From NCBI GenBank assembly GCA_002205965.3, contig NADL03000059.1:429498-493497 (forward strand): 64,000 bases of DNA, read 5' to 3'. The notes under the pieces were generated by a model. It worked only from the letters and a program-made list of their open reading frames with translations. It had not been told where the DNA came from and made no database searches. The translations under genes and the position numbers were made by a program. The number at the start of each line of letters is the position of its first letter. Positions within the stretch are counted from its first letter, which is position 1. The stretch comes from Kappaphycus alvarezii. Its lineage: Eukaryota; Rhodophyta; Florideophyceae; Gigartinales; Solieriaceae. Shown piece by piece: positions 39,936-52,200 of this stretch.

Positions 39936-42290
39936 TTCCAAGGATCTGCATGCAGTACTGCAATATATTCAATCGCTTAGTAGTATGCACTTGTACGGGA
40001 TCTCAGGGGAGTAAAAACTGTCACTGGTCTTTTGCGACTCCAAGAACATCGTTCTGACATTGCAAACCGTGCATCCGTAGGAGCTCGTTGCAGTCCAAGA
40101 CGGCCAAACTCAAAATTACCCCTGTGAGTCCTCTTTTCACGACAGACCTTGGATCCAAGCAATCGTATAATATTAAAATTCTCATGCGATGACAGATATT
40201 ATCTCTGGAAAGCCACTAACCAGCTCAGGGAATTTCCCACTGTGCCCTCACAATGATTCAAAGATGAAACTCTCCCCTACAATACACTGAAATTCTCCTG
40301 GTCTGTACCAGGGTCGCCTTGCAGACTGGAGAAGAGTCTATATGGAAATCACGTCGCACAATTCGGCTGATGGTACTGCAACTGTTTCTGGAGGACTTGC
40401 TGATGAATTAATATTATGCCAGGTCTGGTATAAATGAGAAACGCAGTCCCTCATTGATGGAATAAAGAGGAAGATATAACATCGGAACACTGGAAAATTT
40501 GATATTTGCTGGGACCAGCCCATCCAACACGAGCTCTATCATAGCACGGAAGCTATACCCTCTTCAGCTATAGACATCAAGAGCTTAATATCCTTCAGCC
40601 CACGAAATTGGCACATAAAAGAGTACATAGTGAGTCTGTCAAGTCTTTTTAAGTCCTCTGAAGGTTCTCCCGCCAACTTATAGTGTTATTATTATGGTCC
40701 TCGCCAATCACTCGCAACTGCATGTTGAATCTTACAAGTGGGGCACCATCCAGCTTGATCCTAATCCAACTTTTGAGACTTCAAAAGAAAAATATTCCTG
40801 CAGAAGTGCGGAGTTTTAAATCGTGCTCTTCCGGGAAATGTTCATTTCCCCGAAAGAATCAACTCGCAGAACAGTAAGACCATTATCTTCATCCGAACAA
40901 TCCAGATTCTAAGCAGATCTCGCTAGAATCGTTTGGTCTTATGCTGTTACGCATACAGACCTTCACATCATTAGGTTGGAACTAACATCATCCATAATGT
41001 GCAGGTGATATAACAAGGTCATAATCACAACAGGTTTCTGTTCGAGTTAGCCATGCACCCTATTTTACTCAACATTACGGAGATAATAATTTATAAGGAC
41101 AAACAATTTCGGAACAGGACCATCTTCTGCCATTAAATGTAGTATGCAAAAGATGTTTATATCACATAATTCCATTATCAACTCCTCAAAGTAGTCAAAA
41201 ATCTCTCCATTCTCGACGTCACAAGCGGAGGAAACCGTTTCGATTTCGAAAGTTAAGATTTAATGGCCTACAAGCTCATAATAGTGCGAAGACTGTATCC
41301 GAGGAGCGCAAGCAGGAATAAAGCATAAAGAAACATTGTTCAACAACCCTGTCGGCTCTGGAGGCTTTTTGCCCATCTTTCACCTCTTATTTCGAGTCCC
41401 TTGAAGATCTTCAACTCCGCCTTCGATGTCAATGACATGAAAGTAAAATTTGAGCTGATATGCAATTGATTCGGAGTCTGCAATGTAGATTATTATTTGC
41501 ACAGTATTGCCATAACGCACTGCATATGACAGTTGACGAGAGTACCTCCTCGTGAGTCACAAACGGTGTATTTCTCGAGAAATGTTCCCTTCGTTCACTC
41601 TTTGTTGGTATTCAAAATGATTGCCTTTCCTGCAATACGTGATTAATGTATATGTATGAGGCCAGTAAGTGTAGTTGCTATCTACCTGTTAGATCTACAA
41701 GATTACAAATTGGGACGTGGAAATATCAGAATAGGCGTACTGTGTTGGATTTTCGAGCACGAAATCCGCATTTAAGCAGTAGGTTCGACTTCTGCCGGTT
41801 GGTACTAGAGGTAGTATAAGATATAGTCGAATGATGAGTGAAGTAGACACAAAAAACGAAAACAACAAGATCATCACACGGTAAAGATGATGCTGCAGTT
41901 TTCGACGGAATATTAGAGCAGTACGTTAACTGTTTGATAAAATATCACTCTAAAGTATTTTCTACAAGAATACATCAGTTCAGAACGTATTGTACACCTT
42001 TACCTAAATACATATTGTAACATAAAGGCTTATCTAATCTTTTACAAGATTTTTATAAGATGTTAGCTGTGATGTTGAGGGAGTAGATATTGTTGATATG
42101 ACTCGTTTGAGGTTTCTGATGTATTAAGAATTTATGTAAGGGAATCGATTTGATGCAAAGAGTCAAACGTTTCATGGCTAACGATTTCAGCGGCATCCTT
42201 CGAGGACCACTCTTGAAGAGAGACGGTCTCTTTTGCACCAAATTCGAGTCGAGTTAAAATCTTTTCAAGATGCAATGGGTTTTTTGCTTG
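39936..42290. other. 2.3 kb without recognised genes or repeats
   Basis: No frame exceeds about 65 codons and I see no RT, RLE, LTR or tail words. This is the longest stretch free of recognisable mobile DNA and could be old intergenic sequence, introns or decayed elements. A T-arm-like word near 41780 was considered and rejected as a tRNA. Confidence 0.4.
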
Positions 42291-42329
42291 CATAAAGGCA
42301 GGCTTGCACCTCAAGTAATGTTCTTCTTC

Positions 42330-42875
42330 AGGAGCTCATTGATATTCGCGAGAAAATGTGTGCCATGCATATTTCATCCCAGGAAAAATTGGCAGTGAGT
42401 AAAAACGTTCGACAAGAGCTGAGTATTGTGGTGAAAAGTTTGATTCTCTGGAGAAAGCACAAAAATGAAAGAGGAGGGTGATTCTACTGCTCACAAGCGC
42501 AGGAGGGCCAAGTCAAATTTTTTGGAAGAGCTCCTTTGCTGTGTAGAGGATGAGCTAAGAGTGGCCAAAAGATGGATAACGGAAATCGGCAAGGATGAAT
42601 AGGTACGGAGGCAATACAGAAGTTGCAAAACGAGACGCTCAGTGTGCTGCGGAGGTACTGTCCAGAGCACAGGAAATGGAAATAGAACGTTCGAGAGCTA
42701 TAGTCGAAAGTAGCGAAATGAAAGCAGCCCGACTAGACGGTGTGCTAACTCATAAAGAAAGAAAGTTGGGAAATGGGGGCAGCAAAACGAAAAGATTCAC
42801 AGATATATTGAAGAGGTTACTGAATCGGAAAAAAGTCCGCCAACCAGTAGATACCGACATCCAAAAGGAATGAAC
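42330..42875 (+). pseudogene. Unknown helical/coiled-coil-like ORF remains
   Basis: Plus strand 42330-42600 gives EKLAVSKNVRQELSIVVKSL and, in the next frame, RRRAKSNFLEELLCCVEDEL. Frame 42595-42873 continues with EMEIERSRAIVESSEMKAAR and FTDILKRLLNRKKV. The charged, heptad-like pattern suggests one protein broken over frames. No family recognised. Confidence 0.3.
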
Positions 42876-42884
42876 GAATGCGGA

Positions 42885-42965
42885 ACAACATTTCGATGAC
42901 GGAACAAAAGGGTGGGAATGATGGGGTAGTTTACTTCGTCGTCTAACTTCCTTATCCAAGAAAGC
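42885..42965 (-). repeat. Third VSDDEVN-type motif block
   Basis: Minus strand encodes LRKLDDEVNYPIIP, resembling the blocks at 30.8 and 37.4 kb. Confidence 0.4.
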
Positions 42966-42984
42966 TAGCATGAAAACTCTCTTA

Positions 42985-43795
42985 CACATACTTCCTCCTC
43001 CTCTGTTTTCTCTTCTCTTCTTCACCCCCACCGCGGCACGTATATGTCCTCCTCTACATGGAGAGTCGCTCTGGCTCTCCTTCTCGGCATCGACGTATTC
43101 CCTGGACCTCTGCTCCCGGCGCTCGGCGAACGTCGCACCCGTCTTAGATCCAAGCGGCCAACGCTTTGACCTGCATATACGAAGACGGTGATTCGCCGAA
43201 ATCACATCCTCTGCAACGTTCTCGCCCGCTTCTGTAAGGAAGTTTGGATCATCGCCCTCGTCGAGCATCCGTCCTAAACCATATTCCAATTCGTCTCGAC
43301 ATTCGGATTCCCCCGCGTTACAAATGGACATCTAAACTCACGCTGTCTATGGGCTTCACAGTACTAATATCACAATCGACGTTACTGCTGCTCACCCCTC
43401 CTCTCACCGCCACATCTCGCCAAGTACGGTCACCAAAGGCGCTGCCGCGACCCTCGTGAAGCGCGGCAAACATCGTCATTACGAAAACTACCGCACTCAA
43501 AGCAATATACTCCTTTCCCCTGTCGGGATTGATATCTATGGTGGCCCGGGCGATGACGGCTGGGGTTTCTTCCGCCTCCTTGCTTTCCGTCGCGGTTCCT
43601 CCCCTCAAAAGGAGCCGTGACTTCGTTGCCCGTTTTGCGTTTAGTCTAAAAGTGGTGCAGGCGCGACAGGTTTCCACCCGCCGCCGACCTTTGTATTTAA
43701 ATTTTGAATACCCCCAGCACACTTCTGTGCCGCAGAGACATAATGAGTAGCAGTGAGTAGATACTGTGCAACTCTTAAGATACACCACCACCACC
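42985..43795 (+). mobile_element. LINE-A, diverged plus-strand copy with (CCA)n tail
   Basis: Plus strand covers the zinc finger and RLE region of LINE-A in several frames (for example HPHRGTY-like and VAVPPLKRSRDFVARFAFSL segments) and ends with ACACCACCACCACCTA at 43781-43796. Broken by several frameshifts. Confidence 0.7.
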
Positions 43796-43904
43796 TACTT
43801 TTATGTGCCACCAACTACATTACTGTACTGCCCAGTGTCTATCCGCCGTGGCACTGTCCTCAAATGAGAAAAAATCTCGTTGTGAAACAAAGATTTACAG
43901 TAAG

Positions 43905-44465
43905 GGGGAAAAACTTGGGATATTTTAATGTATGGAAGTTTTGGTCGTTGTATCCACGCAGGTAGCGCGCTGTGTAGGATAAGTCGTCACTGATAGGTAA
44001 CACTAAATAACACTTGCAGTAAGGGGGGAGAAATTGGGGTGCTTTACTGATTAGGGATGCAGGACGGCTATTTTCCGAAGACTAGGGGGGGGCAGGTCAT
44101 TGTAATGGAGAGCCAGGAAGTGAGGCAATTAAAAAGATATCTTGGGTTCCCGCAAATGTTTACTGAAAAGATACTCTAAAATATAGATATACAGTAAACC
44201 GTTGCTCAAGACCTTAAGACTCTACATCACTTTGACTAGATTAGATATATCTTCCAAGGGTAAACCACCCAAACTTTTTCCCCTTTGACAACCGAGCACA
44301 CCTTTCAAATATTAAATCACCCCACATTTTCCCCCCTTTGGCTAAAACATCCACCTGCAGGCAAGATGAGTAAAATGTTACAAACTAGCACCAAATCGAA
44401 GGTTATCTAGTGTTAAAAAAGGAAAAGATATGGGCGTTTTACCCTTAGAAGATATATCCGATGGT
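43905..44465. mobile_element. Cluster of five tiny LINE 3' ends
   Basis: 43908-43960 (-): GGGGGAAAAACTTGGGATAT then TTTAATGTATGGAAGTT. 44030-44062 (-): GGGGGGAGAAATTGGGGTGC. 44235-44285 (+): TTCCAAGGGTAAACCACCCA, with CTTTGAC on both flanks. 44308-44337 (+): AAATATTAAATCACCCCACA then TTTTCCCC, LINE-D type. 44425-44465 (-): GGGCGTTTTACCCTTAGAAG. The density suggests a tolerated landing zone just upstream of the tandem array. Confidence 0.6.
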
Positions 44466-44577
44466 AAAAAACGGAGCGTACTCGGACCAGTGTTAAAATT
44501 ATCGCGAATTTAATTTTCATCGAAGTACACTACTGTTCATGATTTGTACATTGCTTTGACCATCGGTACATGAATTT

Positions 44578-44747
44578 TGGGGAAAATGTGGGGTGATTTA
44601 ATATTTGAAAAATATGGTCGGTTGTGGCCCGAAGTATCCTACAGGGTGCCCAGTAATACCTCTAAAATTACCCTAGAAAGCCGGCTCAAGGCCCCCCAGC
44701 AGACAGGCTGCGTTGGACATTACGGCCGCGACAGCGTGCCCCTGAGT
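44578..44747 (-). mobile_element. 170-bp LINE-D 3' end with target duplication (unit 1)
   Basis: ACATGAATTT (44568-44577) and ACATGTATTT (44748-44757) flank it, one mismatch. The insert holds the HAVAAVMSNAACLLGGLEPAF-like end block (minus strand, one unknown residue class per block), a stop and the UTR. The plus-strand frame over it is a shadow. Confidence 0.85.
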
Positions 44748-44757
44748 ACATGTATTT

Positions 44758-45064
44758 AATGTGGCATTCATATTTGCAACTCCAAATGGGTTCCAGCCAA
44801 TCCATACATCTCAATAAAGACACCCCCTGTTCCCCCTACTGTTTGAACCAAAAGTTAGCACAAAACTAGAAGAAAATGTATTTTTTACTTTAAAAATTAG
44901 CCCTGATCTTTGTCATCATACGGTATGAGGACAATGGTCTGACAGAGACTAGGGTGATCTCAACGGTACAGTAATGTACATCCTTAAAACTTTTAAGTGT
45001 GCAGTAGTGTTGTAGGCGAACAGTTCATGCACATTGAATCACCTTTACTTGATCGTTATTATCC
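44758..45064. other. Unit 1 spacer between LINE-D and gene X
   Basis: Contains the 75-bp AATAAAG repeat (44760-44832), then roughly 230 bp with no signal. Equivalents: 52914-53220 and 61068-61374. Confidence 0.4.
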
Positions 45065-45234
45065 ATTTCTAGCTCTACCGTGAGTCGCCCAGTTTCCTAG
45101 ATCAGCCCCTCCCGGGAAGAAAAACTTTTGCTGTTCTTTGCACCAATAGCTAATGAGCAAGCAGGATACAAGTGGGCATCCCCACCAACAGAATCAAAAA
45201 GCTACCCAGCCTTCTCTAAATCTGAAAATGCGTT

Positions 45235-46873
45235 CTACATCCTCATGCGTGCTAGCTGTTCTTTGCTCCATAACAATGCGTTGGTCTCCGCCAGAGTCGC
45301 CTCGGTCAATTCTGTGGGCGGTTTCTTCGAAACAAAATGCAGACACTTAAGTTTCCTAAAACTCGCCTCAGCGTACCACTCTGCAAATGGATACGGACAT
45401 TTTTCCACGCCAGCCATCAGCTGTAGATCACATATCACCACTGCATTTCTCAGGCTCATCGCAGCTGCAGTACTACCAGTCTGGCTTTCTCTTCCTGCCT
45501 GCAATGGCGACACAAACTCGTCGTCTACCAAAACGGCGCTCCCGATCTCCTCGCCATCATGTCCGAGAAAAAGTAACCTTTCAATGGCATTCTTCTTCCA
45601 CAGGACTGGAATTCCTGCACATATACCGTAAAGCATAAGCTTGATTCGTTCACCACTCTACTAAACTTCACCACGTAGGAATCCGTGGATACCTCTTCTC
45701 CCTGAAAATACGCACACAACGGATTCACACTTCCCACCCCTACACAATTGGTCTTATTTCCTCCTCTATGGAAAAGGCGCACCATGTTCTTGACTTTTTC
45801 ATAGGCCGTACATGCAATAGGTCCGCCACAATCTGCAGAACCTGCTATAGACGAATGATTTCTTCTGATACAACCCAGTGGGGATAGGCCTTCTCTAGCA
45901 TAACTTTTCAGCACGGCCTCGCAAACTCCCTGTGGTCCAGACGTCTGCAGCAACACACATAAGAGGACGAACCAAACATCCTTTCGATTACGGACTGTGT
46001 TTAAAACACTCAATCTGGCCCTTCTTGTCGTTATGACCTCATAGTTTTGATTCGGCCCTCTCATTGCCAGCCGAACAATCGGGAAGGCAATTTCCTTGCC
46101 CCTCAAATTGCAGGGCAATAGGTCATCATACTCCAAACTTGTGGCCAATGCCAAATTACCATATCGTTTTTTCTTCTCTGCATTCAACACCTGACCAACT
46201 TGGTCAGCCAGGACCCTCTTGGATAGCTTTGCATACGACTGCTCCTCCTACAAAGTGAGATGCGACGTATGCCCCACGCCATCCAACAACAAGGACAAGC
46301 ATTTCGCTGCAATATCTGGACGCACTGAAAACTCCTCTTCCAAGGGGACATTACTGGGTGGCAGTATATTATGATCCATCTGGGTGGCCGTATTAAGTTG
46401 TTGAGTGTTAGATCCATTCATTGTATCATTGGTAAATTCCGAGTGAATATGGAAATTAGAATGCTGCACCGTACCGTGTTTTGTTTTCGAAAGGATAGGA
46501 GACGCGGTGGAGGTGCGTTTGTAACGTCTGCTGGACGGTGTTCGACAGCGAGGATGGGGTCTTGAATGGAACACGGGGCGCTAGATATTTGCCCCCTATG
46601 AAGCACAACGAATTCCTCGTCGGTCCTGTTACCGGAACCAGAGCCGTCAATTTTCGCACATATCATCAGAGAAAAGTTTTTTAGGTTGCCTGAGGATCTT
46701 CCAATGTTCTCGAGGTGGCGGGCAATGCTAGTGATCATGTTGAGACAAGAGGCCACCTGTTCATTTTCGGAAGAGGAGAAAAATGTTGCCGGCGAGTTGT
46801 CGAAATCTTGAAGAAGACGGACAAATTTGATTACGGCGGCGTCAAATTTGTCTGATAAGTTGGGCTCTTTCAT
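45235..46873 (-). CDS. Gene X, unit 1 copy, with 5' part
   Basis: Minus strand. ATG at 46871-46873 starts a 151-codon frame (MKEPNLSDKFDAAV; acidic, helical). The frame then changes near 46550 and continues as a polar Asn/Thr-rich linker (46248-46574), reaches a TAG near 46250, and in the same register proceeds as EEQSYAKLSKRVLADQVGQV into the conserved body (221 codons to 45525, then 133 codons in another frame to 45235). The window-start copy lacks the last frame change. Either a short intron or a -1/+1 break explains the first shift. No domain recognised. A 135-bp gap separates its ATG from the LINE-A tail, so any promoter lies in that gap or in LINE-A. Confidence 0.5.
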
Positions 46874-47008
46874 TGTAGAGGTTAGACGTTCTCTTGGCGA
46901 AGGGGTAGAGAGTTTGTGAAAGATGCGGATGGGTTGAACAATTGTTGCTATCCGAACGGCGATCCCTCTAGAGGGCTGCGACGTTCAGTTTTTTGCAACG
47001 AAGAGTTT

Positions 47009-48275
47009 GGTGGTGGTAGATCTTTATTTGTCGTACAATGTCGCACAGAGGCGTGCGGGGGGAATTTATAAATTAACTACGGATGCGGGCGGCGGGTAGA
47101 AACTTGTCGCGCCTGCATTATTTGGAGACTAAATGCAAAACGGGTAACGAAGTCGCGGAGCTCCTGTTGAGGGGAGGAACCGCCACGGGAAGCAGCGAAG
47201 GAAGCAAGGCGGCGGAAAAAAGCCTTACCGTCGTCGCCCAAGGCGCCATAGATATCAATCCCGACGGGGGAGAGGAGGATATCGTTTCGGTTGCAGTAAG
47301 TGCCGTAATGACGATGTTTCTCGCGCTCTGCGAGTGTCGCGCGGCGCCGGCAGAACCGTACTTGGCGAAATGTGGCGGCGTGCGGAGGGGTGGGCAACAG
47401 TAACGTCGACGGCGATATCGGTACTGTGAAGCCCGTATGCAGCGGGTATGTAAATGTCCATTCGTAGCACGGGGGACTCCGAATGCCCAGATGAGTCGGG
47501 AACCTGGTGGAGGAGCGGATGTTCGACGAGGGCGACGATCCCAATTTCCTTGCAGTAGCGGGCAAGAACGTTGCGGAGGATGTGGTGACGACGAATCATT
47601 CCGTCTTCGTACTTGCAGGTCAACGCGTGTTGACCACTTGGATCTAAGACGGGTGCGATGTCGGCCGAGCGGCGGGAGCAGACCGGACAGCGAGTAGATC
47701 CAGGGAATAGTGCGATGCCGAGACGTAGAGCCAGAGCGACTTTCCACGCAGAAGAGGACATGTACGTACCGCGGTGGGGTGAGGAAGCGAAGAGAAAACA
47801 GACGATGCGGAGGATGTGCGCACGGAGAGGAGCCGTGCTCGGTCGTGGGCTGCCGCGGACGAGAACAAGCTATCGGACTTCGATAGCATGAGTTCAGTTG
47901 TGATCGCAGACTGGAGCCTTTCGTCGGGGACCGGCGGTGGACAATGCTCGAAAAGAGCCGTATCTGTAAGCGACGAAGACAGCTGCGGGTGGCGGGAGGA
48001 TAAGAGCGAGATGGCAGACCGAGGGATCTCTTCCAAGTGGCGGTCCTGGGAAAGGGTAAGCAGGTCCGAGATAAGTCCAAAAGAATCAATTACAGATGCT
48101 GCGTATGCAGCCTCGGTAATGTCTGAAGTTTGCAGGAGATCTAGACCGCCCATTGAGAAGGGGAGGGAGGCTTGGAGCCAGGCTCGCTCTGGACAGGGCA
48201 GCTGCAATTGGTGGAACGCTTCCCTCTGCTTCTGATCGAAGCTAGCGGCGAGAACCGCAGCTTGAGTGGAGGTTG
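47009..48275 (-). mobile_element. LINE-A (unit 1)
   Basis: Tail GGTGGTGG (plus strand) at the left, 5' truncation at about 48270, the same point as in copy 1. Frames 47118-48089 and 47644-48207 cover thumb, zinc finger and RLE, with frame changes. Confidence 0.8.
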
Positions 48276-48435
48276 GTAGAGAATTTAAGCTTGATTACTA
48301 CCGTATTCTGTAAGCGAAATCTGTAAGTTTAAACGCACATAAACTTAAATCCATACAGATGCAGTATTTTACCGTTACATAAACACTTGAAATTTAAATG
48401 GGAACCTGCGCTTCAACCGAGATCTGGCGCATTAC
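48276..48435. other. Unit 1 spacer between LINE-A and LINE-F
   Basis: About 160 bp, AT-rich, no signal; equivalent at 56426-56585. Confidence 0.35.
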
Positions 48436-48439
48436 TGTG

Positions 48440-49090
48440 CTACTGTAATGTTTTCCTTCGCCTGGGCTGCCCAATATTCTCCGGCACCGAGCAATGCTCT
48501 TTCTGCCTCACCTCTCACTGTTGAGCGCCCCTTTCCTTCACATCCTTGGTCCCCATGCCGCTGCCTGTCCCTGAGCTGATGGCTCCGTTAGCCAACACGC
48601 AAAATGCTTCGTGATCACCTTTTCTCCGAGCTCACTCTCTCATGATCGCTGCACGTCCCGTCCGGGACACCCATCTATCTCTTCCGGGTTTTCGCTGTCT
48701 AGAACTCGTCATTGATGGCCCCTAGCTTGCCCCACACCCCAGCGCTTCAACCCACCAGTCATCAGCCCTCATTCCAGCCATACCAGCCATCCGCCTTCCA
48801 GAACCCCATCGCCCTTTTTCCCCAAGCTAAGGTCGTTAGAGAAGGTTGCTACCGCGGTTTTTTTAACGAGCTCCATATGGATTTCAACCCCGTGACTTTC
48901 CATATCTACGGCTCAGTAGGCCCAGATATGGAGACCGTACTCCATCGAATTTCTAAATACAGTGCCTTCCGCAAAGGCACTACTCTGGTTTCCGAAAGTC
49001 ATCGACTCCTGCTCGTTCTCAGCTCGCTGCTGCAACAACAGACTGCGATTGCTCTCAATTGCCGGAAGATTCATCGCTATTTTTCTTAAT
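48440..49090 (+). mobile_element. LINE-F fragment (unit 1)
   Basis: Plus strand begins with a GCPIFSGTEQCSFC-like finger start (compare GVPIFSGTKPCTYC at 31.9 kb). Frame 48712-49089 then carries YRGFFNELHMDFNPVTFHIY, matching LCAELRIDFHPMAFDIH of LINE-F. The RLE core is lost. Confidence 0.65.
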
Positions 49091-49149
49091 TCTGTATTCG
49101 TCACATGCTTTCGAATAGTCAAAGAAAGTCTCCCTTTCTTTTTTGTGGA

Positions 49150-49252
49150 GACCATAGGCAACCGGAATGTAGATTTCCATTCATAATGGAGGTGACTCGA
49201 AAAGAATAGTGGACTGGGATCCTAGAAGCGGAGCGAGTGTTCGACAACACGC
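49150..49252 (-). mobile_element. LINE-A-like scrap upstream of LINE-B (unit 1)
   Basis: Plus strand GGAATGTAGATTTCCATTCA and GAGCGAGTGTTCGACAA align with LINE-A around 1610-1690. Equivalent at 57300-57400. Confidence 0.5.
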
Positions 49253-52200
49253 AACTTGAAAAGGCCCCAACCCACCCGGGAACTACCTACTCCCGGTCAA
49301 TTTATCCTCTGCAGCAGGCCCCAGCCGCAACTCCAGACTGTCGCAAACTTGCTGGCCCATCTGCGCACGACGCACACGCCACAATCCCGACACGGTCCGC
49401 CCCGCTGCCATGAGATCCACAAACTGCAGAAAAGTCTAGCTCAAATCGGATACTGGTACTGTGCCTGTCATCACAAATACCTCGGCTCCAAAGTAAAAGG
49501 TCCGGATCCGCAAGGACTGTACTCGTTCTCGTACGTCCGCTGCCCTCAGTGTACCGTAGGCACAAGGCCAAGGCAGTACGCTCCGTTGCACAAGTCGCAG
49601 TTGCAGGCGGATGAACCCCGCCAGTCTTCGGTCCCGGTCCCACGCCCGATAGCCGACGATCAACCGCCGCGACCCGCACACACGACTGGACACGCGTCAG
49701 ATCAGCAACCCGCACCAGGGCATGCTCCGCTCCACGCACAACCCCTGCCCCGCCATGAGGACATCTTTACGACCCACATTCCTGTGTTGTCTCATATCCC
49801 TACACGATTCCGATCAGCACTGAGTGACTCCCTGTCGGTCGCCATGCATGACGCAGCGTGGGCTTGTGCACACGGACATAATGATGCGGAAGAGAAGCTC
49901 TCTAAAGTTTTTCTTTTCCCTTCAGTGATGCTTTCCAATACTTCACCTTCCTCAGGTACTACCGGTTCGAACGTCGAAACGCAAGTCCAATCAACCAGTG
50001 ACTTAATCAGAGAACGGCTCGAATTGTGGAATGCAGGACAGTTCCAAACCTTATGGCAGAACGCACTTCAACAAGCGACCTCCCGAACAAAACGAACTTT
50101 AACGCCCCAGGAACAGAAACAGGCCAACATTCGTCGTGCCATGAGACTCGCCCGCGAAGGAGCATATGGGAAAGCTGCACAGGCATTAGGATCTCTAGGG
50201 GTGTTACCGGCCACTAAATCGGTGTCTGACGCCCTCCGAGCTAAACATCCTCAATCTTCCCGGGAGGATGAGGAACACTTTGAACCGCCTTCCGCACCAC
50301 CCGATATCTCAGCGATCACAAAAGATGAGGTTTTGCGGGCAGTTCGCTCTTTCAAACCCGGTTCAGCCCCGGGGGGTCCGGACTTCGCCCCTCTCACGTC
50401 GAAGAGCTTCTACGGACACCCACATCTTCCTCGCAGGGGAAATTCTTGGATTCATTAACAGAACTTCTGAACGTCCTGGCTTCCGGAAAAGCTCCTGCTG
50501 CCCTCGCTCCGTGGATTGCTGGAGCCCCACTCACACCACTTGCGAAGAAAGACATGAATCCGCGCCCCATTGCAGTGGGAGAGACTTTGCGACGGTTAGT
50601 TAGTAGCTGCCTTGCTACTCGGTCATTGAGAAGGCCTCCACTTACCTCCAGACTCTTCAGGTTGGTATCGCTACAAAGTCAGGCACAGATGCAGCAGTTC
50701 ACGGTGTTCGACGCATCGTGAACAAGTTCGGTACACGCTCTGATTATGCGCTCTTGTCGGTCGACCTGAAGAATGCGTTCAACCTGTGCAGCCGTGCTTC
50801 CTTTTTTAACGCAGTCCGGAACCTCTTTCCTCAGTTGCTCCCTTGGGTACTGTATTGCTACAACAACGACCCAGCGTTCCTCTGGGCGGGATTCGAGACT
50901 ATACGGAGTGTTGTGGGTACTCAGCAAGGAGACCCGCTCAGCGGATTGCTTTTCGCTCTTGTACTCCACCCCACCGCCCTAAAGATCAAAGAGCTATTGT
51001 CGGGATCCCCCGACGAGGACACAGGGTTAGACACACTGCTTTTGGAGCTTTGGTATCACGACGATGGCTACATTGTAGCCAAACACGAGGATATACTCAA
51101 GGCAATCGAGGTTCTGTCTTCTCCCGGGGCCAAACGTCGTGGTCTCCATCTGGCAGTCTCGAAATGCAAAGTATGGTGGCCCACCGCCCCCTCCGCGTCG
51201 GTTCAGTCCGCATACCCTTGTGATATGCGGCAAGAATACAGTGCTGGTACTTCGGTTTTGAACGCGCCAATCGGCTCCCAAACGTTCATGGAACAATACT
51301 TCCTGGACCATGTATACTCCCTTGAGCCTTTACTTACAGCTGTCATGGAAATCGAGGACGCCCACGCTTCATTCCAACTACTGCGCAACTGCTTTGGGGT
51401 TTGCAAAGTGGGATACCTCTTGCGAGTTGTGCCGCCCTCCTGTACCCGGAAAGGGGCCGAATACTTCGACAGCTTAATCGAGAGGTGCTGCCGTACTTTA
51501 GCGGGTGGAATGCTAGACAACTGTATATTCAAGGAGCTGCAACTGCCCATTAAGGCACTACAGGAGAAGAAAGCCGACCTTGGGAATCGGCCTCTCCTCC
51601 GCGCGAGATGTCGCCGCCGCTTCGTTCTTGCGTCCAGCGCCGCGACGCACAGTTATGCGAGAAGTCTTTGCCGTCCTGTGTTCAAGACCTGACGCAGTAC
51701 GAGGATGCTGCAGCCGCCTTTACCACATGGAGCGCCTCTTGTCGACCCTCAGAACGAATTCCGTTTAGCAATTTCTGCTCATCCAACCCACCATCGCAGA
51801 AGAAGCTAACAGATGCAATTCATATGGCTGTGCAAGAGGCCTTGCCGCTCGGAAACATCCGCACCCGCGCCTTCCGCGCTAGCATGTCCCTCCCCGGTGC
51901 CAAAGGCTGGGTCTACTGTGCACCTTGCCCTGGATTGAGGACGCACATCAAGAGCAAAGACTTTTCCGTGTGGTTCCAGTACTTTTGCCAAACCCCCTTA
52001 TTCGCCCCAGGTACCCCTTGCCCCAAAGCAGGATGCCATGAAATGCTGGATATCTACGGGGACCACTTGCTACATTGTCGCTTTGGCTGCGAGCGGAATA
52101 CTCGCCATAACAACCAGGTGACTTTACTGGGGAACGACCTTGCAGAGCCGCCCGACGTCCATTCATCGAACCTCGTCTACACTACCAAAACAGGACGAGG

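Noticed and set aside
41690-41810. T-arm-like word GGTTCGACTTCTGCC suggesting a tRNA gene
   Set aside because: I could not find a matching acceptor stem or A box at the right distance; the stem around the loop needs two wobble pairs.
7752-44465. Tiny TTCCAAGAGTAAAACACCC repeats as MITEs or a CRISPR-like repeat family
   Set aside because: They lack terminal inverted repeats and regular spacing. Longer copies run into the C-terminus of an RLE-type LINE protein, so they are LINE 3' ends.
45128-45631. 167-codon plus-strand frames at 45128, 53283 and 61438
   Set aside because: Antisense to gene X; the minus-strand frame is the one conserved with the window-start copy.
49302-49739. Minus-strand frames of 145-164 codons opposite the LINE-B N-terminus
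   Set aside because: Shadow frames of a GC-rich coding region; the plus strand has the zinc-finger and RT continuity.
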